From Halomonas icarae (GTDB lineage: Bacteria; Pseudomonadota; Gammaproteobacteria; Pseudomonadales; Halomonadaceae): DNA of 64,000 bases. Position 1 is the first letter of the stretch. Each line of letters opens with the position of its first letter. The stretch spans positions 1,149,566-1,213,565 of the forward strand of contig NZ_WUTS01000001.1 in the NCBI RefSeq assembly GCF_009901955.1, in the 5' to 3' direction. The position numbers and the translations under genes are program-made. Below are positions 15,721-26,388 of this stretch, one piece after another. The notes beneath the pieces are model-generated. The model did no database searches. It was given only the letters and a program-made list of their open reading frames with translations, and had not been told where the DNA came from.

Positions 15721-17346
15721 CTACAGCAGCCACTCGATGGGCAGCCACGACATGACCTTCACTGCGGCTCGACGCAGCGGCCCGGTATTGGGTTCGGTAC
15801 GGTGAATGACGCCACCCTGCTGGGTTTGCTCGTGCCATACCAGATGGCCATCATCGGCCAACTTGACGCGATAGCTCTGCCCGGCGACCCGGTTATCGAA
15901 GGCGTCATCCATTGCCGTGGCCAGCATCGGGCTCTCGATCAAGAAGCCAATCTCGGTATTGAGGCGCGCCGAGCGTGGGTCAAAGTTGAACGAGCCGACA
16001 AATGCCCACTCCTTGTCGACGGCGAATGTCTTGGCGTGCAGGCTCGAGCCGGAGCTGCCAAAACGGCCGAAGGGACTGCTATGCGTTATCACGTCCATGA
16101 CACCGCTGCGCTTCAGCTCGAAGAGCTCCACTCCGGCCTCGAGCAGATCTCGGCGGCGCTTAGCATATCCGGCATGCACCGCGGTCACATCAGTTGCCTC
16201 AAGTGAGTTGGTCAGCACCCTGACCTGCACCCCCTGCGCGGCCAACCCTGCCAGCCACTCAGTCCCCTCCTTCATGGGCACAAAATAGGGGGATACCAGA
16301 TCAAACTGACGTGTCGGGGCACTCAGCAGCTCACCGAGCCGGCCGGTCAGCAGCTGTTCCTCTTCTGCCTGCCCCAGCCCCTTGGAGGGGTCATCGCTTA
16401 CCATCCAGGTGCTTGCCCACTCGAAGGCCAGGTCACCACGCACCAGGCCGCTCACCAGATCGCTCGCCTCCAGTGCCGCGAGATAACTCTGTGATCTCGG
16501 CAGGCGACGCGCCTGCTCCGCCTCGGCGGCCATCTGCGCCAGCCCCTCTCTGCCGGCACTCGCCAGCAACCGGCTCGCCGGATATGACGACTCACTATGC
16601 CAGTAACGATCAAAGTCGTCGGATACGTCTTGCACGACCGGTCCGATCGCCATCACATCCAGGTCGGAGAACAGCACCCCTCGGGTAGCACCGAAGTATT
16701 CATCACCCACATTTCGCCCGCCGATAATGGTGATCTGGTTATCGATGGTGAACGTCTTGTTGTGCATGCGTCGGTTGGCACGAAAGAAGTCGGTCACATA
16801 GCCGATGGAGCGAGGCGAGCGCACCACAAAAGGATTGAAGAGGCGTACCTCGATCCCCGGATGCGCATCCAGGGCGGCCAGGGTATCGTCCAGCCCCACC
16901 GTATTGTTGTCGTCAAGCAGCAACCTGACCCTGACACCGCGATCGGCGGCACGCCGAACGGCATCGAACAGCAGGCCACCCGAGGTATCGTTGTGCCAGA
17001 TGTAATATTGCAGATCGAGGGTCTGTTCGGCCGCCTCGGCCAACAGCACTCTGGCCGCAAACGCCTCGTGAGCGTCACTCAGCGGGTAGATACCGCTCCG
17101 CTCGGGGTGTTGATCCACGCGGTCGCGGACCAGTTCGCCCAGGGTGGTCTCACGCGCCTGCTCGAGTGGCAGCGCCCGGGTCATGCTGCGCCCCTGCAAG
17201 GGTGGCAAGCTACACCCACTGAGCATCAACCCCAGCAGTGCGCTCAGCAACAGCATCAATGCGACACGCCCACCTGGCACCAACCGCTTGCCGAACGCCT
17301 CGAGACTTGCTGAATCCTGCGCGGATTCCTTCGGTTTCCTGACCAT
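15721..17346 (-). CDS. Phospholipase D-family lipoprotein, ClsC-like
   Basis: A 541-residue member of the phospholipase D superfamily. It has two HKD sites: HNKTFTIDNQ followed by IIGGRNVGDEY, and LHAKTFAVDK followed by FVGSFNFDPRS. These give the paired His-Lys-Asp centres of cardiolipin synthases and related phosphatidyltransferases. The N-terminus is a lipoprotein signal (LMLLLSALLGLMLSGC), so it is probably membrane-anchored on the periplasmic side. Domain layout resembles E. coli ClsC/YmdC (about 473 residues), but no YmdB partner is adjacent. The frame is open upstream to 17448, but the ATG at 17346 puts the lipobox at a normal distance. Substrate is not provable from sequence. Confidence 0.8.
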   Translation of the reverse strand: MVRKPKESAQDSASLEAFGKRLVPGGRVALMLLLSALLGLMLSGCSLPPLQGRSMTRALPLEQARETTLGELVRDRVDQHPERSGIYPLSDAHEAFAARVLLAEAAEQTLDLQYYIWHNDTSGGLLFDAVRRAADRGVRVRLLLDDNNTVGLDDTLAALDAHPGIEVRLFNPFVVRSPRSIGYVTDFFRANRRMHNKTFTIDNQITIIGGRNVGDEYFGATRGVLFSDLDVMAIGPVVQDVSDDFDRYWHSESSYPASRLLASAGREGLAQMAAEAEQARRLPRSQSYLAALEASDLVSGLVRGDLAFEWASTWMVSDDPSKGLGQAEEEQLLTGRLGELLSAPTRQFDLVSPYFVPMKEGTEWLAGLAAQGVQVRVLTNSLEATDVTAVHAGYAKRRRDLLEAGVELFELKRSGVMDVITHSSPFGRFGSSGSSLHAKTFAVDKEWAFVGSFNFDPRSARLNTEIGFLIESPMLATAMDDAFDNRVAGQSYRVKLADDGHLVWHEQTQQGGVIHRTEPNTGPLRRAAVKVMSWLPIEWLL

Positions 17347-17380
17347 GAAGGACCTGTAGCAATGAGTTGGATAACACGTA

Positions 17381-17411
17381 ACGCCCGGCCCGCTTGCGGC
17401 GGGCCGGGCGT
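17381..17411 (-). terminator. Strong GC hairpin downstream of cysS
   Basis: A perfect 13-bp stem (ACGCCCGGCCCGC with GCGGGCCGGGCGT) around a 5-base loop lies between the end of cysS and the start of the phospholipase D-like gene on the minus strand. It lacks a clear U-tract, so it may be a terminator, a Rho-associated hairpin or an attenuating structure. Confidence 0.5.
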
Positions 17412-17479
17412 CTATGGCGTGGGGAATTCCACCAGGCTTTTCGGTCAAGAGCTAGCGCCTGAGAGCCGATAGCGCCGGG

Positions 17480-18910
17480 TTAACCCTCGGGCTTCTCGAA
17501 CACCCAGCCGGTACCCTCTCGGGAGTCCTTGAGGATGATACCCAGGGCGGCGAGTTCATCGCGAATTCCATCGGCGGTGGCGAAGTCCTTGGCCTTCTTG
17601 GCCGCGGCGCGCTCGTCGATCTTCGCCTGAATCTCCGCCTCCGAGAGCGGCAGCTCACCGGCCCCCGCCTTGAGAAAGACGGCCGCGTCCTGCTGCAACA
17701 GCCCCAGGATCCCACCCAACCGCCTGAGTTCGGCGGCCAGGGCCGGTGCCTGGTCGGGGGCCTCCTTCTTCGCGCGGTTCAGCTCGCGGGCCAGGTCGAA
17801 GAGCACCGAGAGCGCCCCGGCGGTATTGAAGTCATCGTCCATCGCCGCGCTAAAGCGCTTGTCGAAGTCGCTACCCGCCCCCTCGGTCAGGGCCTCAATG
17901 CTGGCAGCATCGATACCTTCGAATGAAACCCCTTCGAGAGAGTTATAAAACCGCTCCAGCGACTTGCGGGCATCGGCCAGGGATTCCGGCGCGTAGTTGA
18001 TCGCGCTGCGATAGTGACTGGCCACCAGCAGGTAGCGCACCACCTCGGGGTCATGGTGCTCGAGCACCTCGCGGATGGTAAAGAAGTTGCCCAGCGACTT
18101 GGACATCTTCTCGTGGTTCACCCGCACCGCGCCGGCGTGCATCCAGGTGTTGACGAAGGGCTTGCCGTTGGCCGCCTCCGACTGGGCGATCTCGTTCTCG
18201 TGGTGCGGGAAGGTCAGGTCCGGTCCGCCACCATGAATATCGAAGGTCTCGCCCAGGCAGCACTTCGACATGGCCGAGCACTCGATATGCCAGCCGGGAC
18301 GCCCCTCGCCCCAGGGCGAAGGCCAGCTCGCCTCGCCCGGCTTGGCCGCCTTCCAGAGCACGAAGTCGAGGGGATCCTCCTTGTGCTCATCGACCTCGAT
18401 GCGGGCACCGGAGCGCATCTCGTCCAGGTCACGGTTATTGAGCTTGCCGTAGCCCTCGAAGCGCCTCACCCGGTAGTAGACATCGCCATTGTCCGCGGCA
18501 TAGGCGTAGCCCTTGGCCAGCAGGGTCTCGATCATGGCGATGATGTCATCGATATGTCGAGTCGCCCGAGGCTCCTGATCCGGCGCCAGCACCCCGAGGC
18601 GCGCCTCGTCCTCGTGCATCGCCTCGATCATGCGCTCGGTCAGCGACGCAATGGTCTCGCCATTCTCGTCGGCCCGACGCAGGATCTTGTCATCGATATC
18701 GGTGACGTTGCGCACATAGGTCACGTCATATCCCCTATGACGCAGGTAGCGGGTAATGACATCGAAGGCCACCATCACCCGGGCATGGCCCAGGTGGCAG
18801 TAGTCATAGACGGTCATGCCGCAGACATACATCCGCACCCTGCCCGGCTCGATCGGCGTGAAGGGCTCCTTGCGGCGTGTCAGCGTGTTGTAGATCTGCA
18901 TATCGGTCAT
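17480..18910 (-). CDS. cysS: Cysteinyl-tRNA synthetase
   Basis: Charges tRNA-Cys with cysteine in the cytoplasm. The 476-residue class I synthetase has [17 protein letters not shown] (HIGH motif and a zinc-binding cysteine) near residue 30 and the zinc-site segment [13 protein letters not shown] near 205. Its KMSKS loop is [10 protein letters not shown], near 268. The length is slightly over E. coli CysS (461). An ATG three codons in (18901), giving [10 protein letters not shown], is the start seen in many relatives; both are possible. It lies 2 bp after the glnS stop, so the two genes are cotranscribed. Confidence 0.97.
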   Translation of the reverse strand: MTDMQIYNTLTRRKEPFTPIEPGRVRMYVCGMTVYDYCHLGHARVMVAFDVITRYLRHRGYDVTYVRNVTDIDDKILRRADENGETIASLTERMIEAMHEDEARLGVLAPDQEPRATRHIDDIIAMIETLLAKGYAYAADNGDVYYRVRRFEGYGKLNNRDLDEMRSGARIEVDEHKEDPLDFVLWKAAKPGEASWPSPWGEGRPGWHIECSAMSKCCLGETFDIHGGGPDLTFPHHENEIAQSEAANGKPFVNTWMHAGAVRVNHEKMSKSLGNFFTIREVLEHHDPEVVRYLLVASHYRSAINYAPESLADARKSLERFYNSLEGVSFEGIDAASIEALTEGAGSDFDKRFSAAMDDDFNTAGALSVLFDLARELNRAKKEAPDQAPALAAELRRLGGILGLLQQDAAVFLKAGAGELPLSEAEIQAKIDERAAAKKAKDFATADGIRDELAALGIILKDSREGTGWVFEKPEG

Positions 18911-18912
18911 GC

Positions 18913-20637
18913 TCAGCCCTTGTTCTGCGCGTCTTTCTGCTGGGACTCTTGCTTCTGGGTCTCTTTCTTCAGGGTCTTGGCCCAGCTGTCCTTGAGGCTC
19001 ACGGTGCGGTTGAACACCAGCTTGCCTTCGCCACAGGCATGGCGGTCGGCGCAGAAGTAGCCCACGCGCTCGAACTGGAAGCGACTCTCGGGCTCGACTC
19101 CGGCCAGGCTGGGCTCACCGATGGCCCGACACACCACCAGCGACTCGGGATTCAGATGCTCGAGGAAGTCGGCATCCTTGTCCTTGTCCGGCTGCTCCTC
19201 GAGGAACAGATTGTCGTAGAGGCGAACCTCCATGGGCACCCCATGCTCGGCGCTGACCCAGTGGATCACGCCCTTGACCTTGCGGCCTTCGGGGTTCTTG
19301 CCCAGGGTGTCGAAGTCCACCGAACAGCGCAGCTCGGTGATCTCGCCGACCTCATCCTTGACCACCTCGTCGCAGCGGATCACGTAGGAGTTGCGCAGCC
19401 GCACCTCCTTGCCCGGCGCCAGGCGGAAGAACTTCTTGGGTGGCTCCTCCATGAAGTCGTCCCGGTCGATATAGAGCTCGCGGGTAAAGGGCACCTTGCG
19501 CACGGGCATATCCTCCCGCGCCGGGTGGCCGGGTACCTCGTAGGTCTCCTCATGCCCCTCGGGCACATTGGTCAGTACCACCTTGAGCGGCTTGAGTACC
19601 GCCATGGCGCGAGGCGCGTTGTCCTCGAGGTCCGAGCGGATGGCGTGATAGAGCATGGCGATCTCTACCAGGCCGCCATCGGCCCGGGTCACACCGATCA
19701 TTTCGCAGAACTTGCGAATCGAGGCCGGGGTATAGCCGCGGCGACGCAGCCCGGAGATGGTCGGCAGCCGTGGGTCGTCCCAGCCATCGACGATCCCCTC
19801 ATCCACCAGCAGCTTGAGCTTGCGCTTGGAGGTCAGGGTATAGTTCAGGTTGAGTCGGGCAAACTCGATCTGGCGCGGCCTTGCCGGCACCGGCAGATTG
19901 TCAAGGAACCACTCGTAGAGCGGGCGGTGATCCTCGAACTCGAGGGTACAGACGGAGTGGGTGATTCCCTCGATGGCGTCGGACTGGCCATGGGTGAAGT
20001 CGTAGGAGGGGTAGATCTTCCACGTGTCGCCGGTCTGGTGGTGGCTGGCATGGCGAATACGGTAGAGGATCGGGTCACGCAGGTTGATATTGGGCGAGGC
20101 CATGTCGATCTTCGCGCGCAGCACCTTCTCCCCCTCGGCGAACTCGCCCTCGCGCATGCGCTCGAGCAGGTCGAGGTTCTCCTCGGGGCTGCGCTCGCGA
20201 TAGGGGCTGGGGCGACCCGGTTCGGTCAGGGTGCCGCGATACTCGCGGATCTCGTCCGGTGAGAGGTCGTCGACATAGGCCTTGCCCTCACGCACCAGGT
20301 GCTGCGCCCAGGCATAGAGCTGGTCGAAGTAGTCAGAGGCGAAGCGCACGTCGCCCGCCCACTGGAAGCCCAGCCAGCTGACATCCGCCTTGATCGCGTC
20401 GATATAGGCCTGCTCCTCCTTGGCCGGGTTGGTGTCATCGAAACGCAGATGACAGTCACCACCGAACTGCTCGGCCAGGCCGAAGTTGAGACAGATCGAC
20501 TTGGCGTGCCCGATATGCAGGAAACCATTGGGCTCCGGCGGGAAGCGGGTCACGATCTTGCCGTCGCGGCCGGCCTCGATCTCGTCACGTATCTGGTTGC
20601 GAATGAAGTTCGGCGCGCTGGTGGTGTCGGTGGTCAT
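18913..20637 (-). CDS. glnS: Glutaminyl-tRNA synthetase
   Basis: Charges tRNA-Gln directly with glutamine. The 574-residue class I enzyme has the HIGH motif in [14 protein letters not shown] near residue 37 and the KMSKS equivalent [10 protein letters not shown] near 275, followed by the GlnRS anticodon-binding barrels. The C-terminus carries a Lys/Gln-rich tail that relatives often lack. The frame is open to 20799, but the ATG at 20637 ([12 protein letters not shown]) matches the family start. Immediately upstream, GGTTGT and the later ACAACC could pair in the leader. It forms an operon with cysS. Confidence 0.97.
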   Translation of the reverse strand: MTTDTTSAPNFIRNQIRDEIEAGRDGKIVTRFPPEPNGFLHIGHAKSICLNFGLAEQFGGDCHLRFDDTNPAKEEQAYIDAIKADVSWLGFQWAGDVRFASDYFDQLYAWAQHLVREGKAYVDDLSPDEIREYRGTLTEPGRPSPYRERSPEENLDLLERMREGEFAEGEKVLRAKIDMASPNINLRDPILYRIRHASHHQTGDTWKIYPSYDFTHGQSDAIEGITHSVCTLEFEDHRPLYEWFLDNLPVPARPRQIEFARLNLNYTLTSKRKLKLLVDEGIVDGWDDPRLPTISGLRRRGYTPASIRKFCEMIGVTRADGGLVEIAMLYHAIRSDLEDNAPRAMAVLKPLKVVLTNVPEGHEETYEVPGHPAREDMPVRKVPFTRELYIDRDDFMEEPPKKFFRLAPGKEVRLRNSYVIRCDEVVKDEVGEITELRCSVDFDTLGKNPEGRKVKGVIHWVSAEHGVPMEVRLYDNLFLEEQPDKDKDADFLEHLNPESLVVCRAIGEPSLAGVEPESRFQFERVGYFCADRHACGEGKLVFNRTVSLKDSWAKTLKKETQKQESQQKDAQNKG

Positions 20638-20933
20638 GGTTGGGAAAACAACCTCTGGTTGGGGTGCGGTCCGGGGGCCGTTGATGTGGCCTTCACTGCT
20701 CGGGGCTTTTCCGGCGACGAGCCTGCGAGGAGGCGCTGTGAACCCCTCCCTGGGCGCTACCGATGCCTTCCATGGCATAGGACCTCCTCTTCGGCTCATC
20801 CCCGGCGCCCCTCGCCGCGGCGATCCAGGCCATCATCAGGCTAGCTTCGCGCAGCGAGGCAAAACCGGTATTATAGCGCCACGCCCATGGGCAACGCCAA
20901 GGCAGCGCCCCTTTATTGCACAGGAACTTACGC

Positions 20934-21428
20934 ATGATCGTACTGCAGACCACCTTCGGTGACATCCACGTCGAGCTCAACCACGAGAAGGCCCCCAAGA
21001 CGGCCGCCAACTTCGAACAGTATGTGCGCGAAGGCTTCTATGACGGCACCCTCTTCCACCGGGTGATCGAGGGCTTCATGGTCCAGGGTGGTGGCTTCGA
21101 CGAGAACTTCGACCAGAAGCCGACCCACGCCCCCATCGAGAACGAGGCCGACAACGGCCTGGCCAACGAGATCGGCACCCTGGCCATGGCGCGCACCCAG
21201 GACCCGCACTCCGCCACCGCCCAGTTCTTCATCAATGTCGCCGACAACACCTTCCTCAACCATAGCGGCAAGTCCATCCAGGGCTGGGGCTACTGCGTCT
21301 TCGGCCGTGTGGTCGACGGCATGGACGTGGTCGAGAAGATCAAGAGTGTCGAGACCACCCGCCGCGGCATGCACGCCGATGTGCCCGCCGAAGACGTGGT
21401 GATCAAGAAGGCCTACATCGAGGAGTAA
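20934..21428 (+). CDS. ppiB: Cyclophilin-type peptidyl-prolyl isomerase B
   Basis: Cytoplasmic proline isomerase that speeds protein folding. The 164-residue protein is the same length as E. coli PpiB. It has the cyclophilin core [15 protein letters not shown] (active-site Arg and Phe), [14 protein letters not shown] and [15 protein letters not shown]. It has no signal peptide, separating it from periplasmic PpiA. The start is ATG at 20934 behind CAGGAA. It is divergent from glnS and followed after 80 bp by lpxH, probably as one transcript. Confidence 0.95.
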   Translation: MIVLQTTFGDIHVELNHEKAPKTAANFEQYVREGFYDGTLFHRVIEGFMVQGGGFDENFDQKPTHAPIENEADNGLANEIGTLAMARTQDPHSATAQFFINVADNTFLNHSGKSIQGWGYCVFGRVVDGMDVVEKIKSVETTRRGMHADVPAEDVVIKKAYIEE

Positions 21429-21508
21429 GCCCTCCGTACTGCCCCCCAGCTGGCGCCCGCCCCGTGCGGGCGCCTTGCGCTCTGCCGCCAACCCGGGAAC
21501 TCTCCATC

Positions 21509-22267
21509 ATGGCCACCCTGCTGATTTCCGATCTGCACCTGCACCCCGGCGCCCCCGAGATCACCGAGGGGTTTCTGCGCTGGCTGGAGCAGCGCGCCCA
21601 TGGCTCTCACGCCCTCTATATCCTCGGTGACTTCTTCGAGGCCTGGATCGGCGATGACCTGCTCGACCTGGTGGACATCGACCCCAGCGGCAACGCCGAT
21701 CTCGCGGCCCGTATCGCCAGGGCGCTTCGCCGCCTGGCCGACGACGGCACCGAGGTCTACCTGATGCATGGCAACCGCGACTTCCTGCTCGGCGAGCGTT
21801 TCGCCAGCGAAGCCGGGGCCACGCTGCTGACAGACCCCACCGTTGTCACCCTGGGAGGCAGCCCGATCCTGCTGATGCACGGTGACAGCCTGTGTACCCG
21901 CGACGAGGCCTACCAGGCCTTCCGCGTCCAGGCACGAGACCCGCTATGGCAGCAGCAGGTGCTGTCGATGCCGATCCAGGAGCGCATCACCCTGGCCAGG
22001 CAGCTTCGTGACCAGTCCGGTGAGGCCAACTCCAACAAGGCCGAGGACATCATGGACGTCACCCAGAATGAGGTCACCCGGGTCATGGCCGAACAGGGTG
22101 TCACCACCCTGATCCACGGCCACACCCACCGTCCGGCGGTGCATGAGCTCGAGGTCGATGGACAGCCAGCCCGGCGTATCGTGCTGGGTGACTGGCAGCC
22201 AACCCTGGGTTGGGAGGTCGTGATCGAGGAAGAGGCCAGACCGGAACTCAGGGAGGTGGCCCTGTGA
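21509..22267 (+). CDS. lpxH: UDP-2,3-diacylglucosamine pyrophosphohydrolase
   Basis: Cleaves UDP-2,3-diacylglucosamine to lipid X and UMP in lipid A synthesis, at the inner face of the inner membrane. The 252-residue calcineurin-type phosphoesterase shows the metal motifs ISDLHL, LGDFFEAWIGDD, HGNRDF, LLMHGDSL and HGHTHRP. Length is near E. coli LpxH (240). The chosen start, ATG at 21509, gives MATLLISDLHL. Its last 20 bp overlap the 3' end of the convergent diguanylate cyclase gene. Confidence 0.95.
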   Translation: MATLLISDLHLHPGAPEITEGFLRWLEQRAHGSHALYILGDFFEAWIGDDLLDLVDIDPSGNADLAARIARALRRLADDGTEVYLMHGNRDFLLGERFASEAGATLLTDPTVVTLGGSPILLMHGDSLCTRDEAYQAFRVQARDPLWQQQVLSMPIQERITLARQLRDQSGEANSNKAEDIMDVTQNEVTRVMAEQGVTTLIHGHTHRPAVHELEVDGQPARRIVLGDWQPTLGWEVVIEEEARPELREVAL

Positions 22268-25200
22268 AAGGTGTCCCTGTCCCAAGAGTGACATCAGCAC
22301 TGCCCCGCCTCTTCTCGAGGAACTGCTGAAGCCTCTCGAACGACATCGGGCGTGCCAGCAGGAACCCCTGGAACAGATCGCAGCCATGAGAGCGGACCAG
22401 TCGATATTGACTGTCGGTCTCGACACCCTCCGCCACGACCCTGAGCCCCAGGTGATGCGCCATGGAGATGATCCCCTGGGTGAGTGAAGCATCATTGGCG
22501 TTGCGATCGATCTCGCGAATGAAGCTGCGATCGATCTTGACGGTGTCGACCGGCAGATTTTTCAGATAGCTCAGGCTCGAGAAGCCGGTTCCGAAGTCGT
22601 CGATCGCCACCTGAACCCCCATCTCTCGCAAGGCTCGCAGCGCCTCGATGGCGCTCTCCGTCTCGCTCATCAGGATGCCTTCGGTCAATTCGAGAGTCAG
22701 CAGACCGGCCGGCAGCCCGGTGGCCGATAGCGTGTCACTCAGGATGGCGAGGAAATTGTCACGCTGAAACTGCAAGGGTGAGATATTCACCGACACACCG
22801 AACGTTGTCATGCCCTGACGGCGAAGCCTCACCATGTCCTCGCAGGCACGCATCAGCACCCAGCGACTGATGGAGATAATCTGGCCCGTCTGCTCGGCGA
22901 TGGGAATAAATGTCGCCGGCGAGATATCACCCCGCCGGTGATTCGGCCAGCGCAGCAACGCCTCCAGGCCAACCACTACGCCATTGCGATCGAACAGCGG
23001 TTGGTAGTGGAGCTCGAAGGACTCCGTATCGATCGCCTCCTGGAGCTCGTTACGCAAGGCGACGCGTTCACTCACCCGCTTGGTAATCTCGGGAGTAAAC
23101 CACTGATAGGTATTGCGCCCCTGCTGCTTGGCGCGATACATGGCCATATCGGCCTGCTGAATCAGCTCCATCGGACGCGTCTGGCTATCGACGTTGACGG
23201 CGATACCGATACTGGCCGTCAAGTGCAGTTCGTGCTCCTCGATACGGTAGGGCCGTGCGACGAGATCAAGCAGCCGTTCGGCCACCTCCATCGCCCACAC
23301 CTCATCACAGGGGTCATTGAGAAGCAGCACGAACTCATCGCCGCCGAAGCGCACCAGGGTGTCCTCGCGACGCACCACCTCTCCCAGCCGTGCGGCGAGC
23401 CCCTGCAGCAGCTGGTCACCGATGGCATGACCGAGACTATCGTTGATCGGCTTGAAGCCATCGAGATCGATGAACAGCACACATAACCACTTGCCCTCAC
23501 GGTTCGCCAGCGCCAGGTCATGAGGAAGTCGTTCCTCCAGAACCACACGGTTCGCCAGGCCGGTCAGCACATCGTGGCTGGCGTGATAGGCCAGTTGCCC
23601 TTCGTACGCCTTGCGTTCGGAGACATCGTGCTGGATCCCTACAAAGTGAGTCACCTGCCCGCACCGATCACGAATCGGCGAGATATACAGCTCATTCCAG
23701 AAGATGGCACCATCCTTGCGATAGTTGCACAGCGTCACATGGACCTCCTGCTGCCTCGACAGCCGTTCACGCAGCTGAAGAACCGCCTGAGGATCGGTAT
23801 CCGGGCCCTGCAGCAGGCGACAGTTACGCCCCAGCACTTCCTCACGTTGATACCCGGTCATGGTCTCGAACGCCCTGTTGACATAGGTGATCGGCATATC
23901 GGGCCTGAGGGCATCCACGATCACCAGGCCGTTGACACTCACCTCGACGCCCTGCTCGAGGATTCGCAGGCGCATCTCGTTGTGTCGACGCTGGGTGATA
24001 TCCTTGGCGATACCGAAAACACCACGGATGCTCCCGTCCACCATGATTGGCAGATTGGTGATATCCAGCTGTCGCGCTTCCCCACTCCTGCCGACCACTT
24101 CCAGCTGATAGCGCTGCGCCCCGCCCCTCAGCACCTGCTCAAAATGTGACTGAGTCGTTGCCACCTCATGAGGCTGCACGAAGCGCGAGTAGTGGACTCC
24201 CACGATCTCGTGGAGCCGAAAGCCCGTCACCTCCTCGCAGCTGGCATTGGCACTGCTGAAGTAGCCCTCCATATCCAGGGAGTACACGGCATCAGGGTTG
24301 TAGGCGAAGAGCGAGCGATAGCGCTGTTCGCTTTCGCTTAACGAACGGCGATCATGATCCCGCTCGATGGCCAGGGCGACGATATCGACCGCCTGACGGA
24401 CAAGCTCCAGCTCATGCGTTGTGGGACGCATCGGCTCGCGTGAATAGACCCCGAACGTACCGAGCATCCGGCCGTCGCTGGCGATGATGGGATACGACCA
24501 GCAGGCAAGCAGTGAGTGCTCTCTCACCAGCGTCTGATAGCCCTGCCAGGCGGGGTCACTGGGGAGGTCATCACATACCACCAGCTTGCGAGAATAGGCG
24601 GCACTCCCACAGGCCCCCACACCCGGCGCGATGGGAATAGTGGCCACCGCGTCGCGGTACGCCGCCGGCAGGCGCCGTCCTGCGGCCAGCTCAAGACGGC
24701 TCCCGGCCCGATCGGCCAACATGATGGAACAGAGTCTCTGCGGAAGCTGCTCTTCCAGCATTTCGCAGACCGCTTCCAGCGGGGCGTCGAGAGGCGACTC
24801 TTCGGCGATAAGAGCGTGAATGGCCTGCTGACGAAGCAGGTATTGCCGCGAGTGATCGAGCTCCCGAGTACGCGAGGCGTTGAGCCTTACCAGGCCCAGG
24901 CTCAGCGTCAACAGAAAGCTGAGAAGCAGTCCCCCCAGGCCGACAAACGCCGGCAATCCCAACGCCATTGGCCATAGCGATGCCCTGGCCGAGTGGATAT
25001 CGACGCCAAGCCTGACGCCACCCGGCAGCCCTATGCTGCGCGACAGCATGCGAGGGGTCTCCGCCACGGGGCGGGCTACCATCCCGGGTGCCGCGACCCT
25101 CAGTAGCGCCCGCTCATCATGACGCAGCGCCTCGCCACCCTGATACAGCGCCACCTGAAACGCAGGAAGCGGCACATGCAGTTCGCTCTTCAGCAACTTG

Positions 25201-26285
25201 CCCAGGTCAATCAAGGCAAGCAATCGATAATCATGGCGGGGTATCCCGACGACGATCAGCGCCTGATTCGGGTGATCCATATCGGGTAACAACATGGCGG
25301 CGTGAGTAAAGAGTGACCCCTCCCAGTCATCGGCGAGTGGTCGGCTGGCCTGCCGCCTGAGCCACTGCCTGGCCTCGGCATCGCGCCCACGAAGCCATCG
25401 CCAGCGCCCATCATGGGCCATGACCCCAAGAGCCTCCAGGCTCGGCAAGTCGCGCAAATAGTGAATTTGATCGTCACGCGAGACCCTGCCCCCCGAACCA
25501 TGGGGCGTGGCGTTCAAGCGCTCGGCCATGCGCCTGAGCGACTGCAGACGGATGTTCACGGCCCGCTCGGCATCGAGACGAATCGTCTCGAAGATCAGCT
25601 CGGCACGCCCCGTCTCGCGCACCACCTGTTGCCAGTTAAGTAGATACCAGGCCGCACTGCTGACGGCCACTCCCAGCAGGCAGGCGCAGAGCGTCTTGCG
25701 TCCGATAAGGGGCCTGTCACGCCCGCATCGATAGCCGGCAACCAGCATCGCGGCGCCGAGCAGCAGGGTGAACAATGCCAGGACTTCGGAGGAGGCATCG
25801 CGCACAGCGCGCCCGAGGTCGCTGCCAACGACCAAGACCCACAGTGACAAGGCGCTAACACTCAGCAGCAGCACACCCACGAGTCGCCACAACCTGCCGA
25901 GCCATGGTGACTCACTGCCCAGCAGCAGGCACGGTGCCACAACCAGCAGCAGAAGCGCTTCCAGCGAGCCTAGACCGACCCCCCTTTGCAACCAGCGAAT
26001 ATCCGGCATGGACGACTCGTCCAGGCCACCCTGCAACAGGGTATTCAGGGCCAGCCCAGCCAGGGTGATGCCGGCCATGATGCGCGGGCCGGGTTGACGA
26101 AGCCAAATCCCCACCAGGCCGACGCCAGTGGCCAATGCAACGAAGGCACTATCCACGGCGAGCAACACCGGCCCCGACTGTTGAAGGGAGTTCGTCGCCA
26201 GCGCCACGCCTCCCATCAGCATGAAGGTGGTGGAAACCACCATCAACCAGGTATCGGAGGCGATCGAGATTGTCTTGAGCTGCAT
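22248..26285 (-). CDS. Multi-sensor GAF-PAS-LOV-GGDEF-EAL cyclic-di-GMP protein
   Basis: A 1345-residue membrane protein that should both make and break cyclic di-GMP. Layout: about seven membrane helices (10-215), a probable periplasmic sensor (215-440), a further helix (440-465), GAF (about 490-650), PAS (660-785), a LOV-type PAS (about 790-910), GGDEF and EAL. The LOV part has GRNCRLLQGPDTD with the adduct-forming cysteine at residue 822, then NYRKDGAIFWNE. GGDEF is intact (981-985) with an inhibitory RxxD five residues ahead. EAL keeps EALLRW (Glu1108), VNISPLQF, LELTEG, IDDFGTG, VKIDRSF and AEGVET. No catalytic residue is missing. Blue-light control is inferred from the LOV motif. Confidence 0.92.
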   Translation of the reverse strand: MQLKTISIASDTWLMVVSTTFMLMGGVALATNSLQQSGPVLLAVDSAFVALATGVGLVGIWLRQPGPRIMAGITLAGLALNTLLQGGLDESSMPDIRWLQRGVGLGSLEALLLLVVAPCLLLGSESPWLGRLWRLVGVLLLSVSALSLWVLVVGSDLGRAVRDASSEVLALFTLLLGAAMLVAGYRCGRDRPLIGRKTLCACLLGVAVSSAAWYLLNWQQVVRETGRAELIFETIRLDAERAVNIRLQSLRRMAERLNATPHGSGGRVSRDDQIHYLRDLPSLEALGVMAHDGRWRWLRGRDAEARQWLRRQASRPLADDWEGSLFTHAAMLLPDMDHPNQALIVVGIPRHDYRLLALIDLGKLLKSELHVPLPAFQVALYQGGEALRHDERALLRVAAPGMVARPVAETPRMLSRSIGLPGGVRLGVDIHSARASLWPMALGLPAFVGLGGLLLSFLLTLSLGLVRLNASRTRELDHSRQYLLRQQAIHALIAEESPLDAPLEAVCEMLEEQLPQRLCSIMLADRAGSRLELAAGRRLPAAYRDAVATIPIAPGVGACGSAAYSRKLVVCDDLPSDPAWQGYQTLVREHSLLACWSYPIIASDGRMLGTFGVYSREPMRPTTHELELVRQAVDIVALAIERDHDRRSLSESEQRYRSLFAYNPDAVYSLDMEGYFSSANASCEEVTGFRLHEIVGVHYSRFVQPHEVATTQSHFEQVLRGGAQRYQLEVVGRSGEARQLDITNLPIMVDGSIRGVFGIAKDITQRRHNEMRLRILEQGVEVSVNGLVIVDALRPDMPITYVNRAFETMTGYQREEVLGRNCRLLQGPDTDPQAVLQLRERLSRQQEVHVTLCNYRKDGAIFWNELYISPIRDRCGQVTHFVGIQHDVSERKAYEGQLAYHASHDVLTGLANRVVLEERLPHDLALANREGKWLCVLFIDLDGFKPINDSLGHAIGDQLLQGLAARLGEVVRREDTLVRFGGDEFVLLLNDPCDEVWAMEVAERLLDLVARPYRIEEHELHLTASIGIAVNVDSQTRPMELIQQADMAMYRAKQQGRNTYQWFTPEITKRVSERVALRNELQEAIDTESFELHYQPLFDRNGVVVGLEALLRWPNHRRGDISPATFIPIAEQTGQIISISRWVLMRACEDMVRLRRQGMTTFGVSVNISPLQFQRDNFLAILSDTLSATGLPAGLLTLELTEGILMSETESAIEALRALREMGVQVAIDDFGTGFSSLSYLKNLPVDTVKIDRSFIREIDRNANDASLTQGIISMAHHLGLRVVAEGVETDSQYRLVRSHGCDLFQGFLLARPMSFERLQQFLEKRRGSADVTLGTGTPFTGPPP

Positions 26286-26330
26286 GCGTCGAGGGCTCTT
26301 GGAATCAGTATGGCGATATCACAACAAGAG

Positions 26331-26363
26331 AGCCCCCGGCGAGGCAACGGCTCACAGGGGGCT
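26331..26363 (-). terminator. Hairpin after ppiD
   Basis: AGCCCCC and GGGGGCT form a 7-bp stem between the end of ppiD (26389) and the start of the cyclic-di-GMP gene on the minus strand. It is followed by the moderately U-rich CTCTTGTTGTG. A weak terminator candidate. Confidence 0.35.
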
Positions 26364-26388
26364 GACCAGCGGCATTGATCGAATGGCG

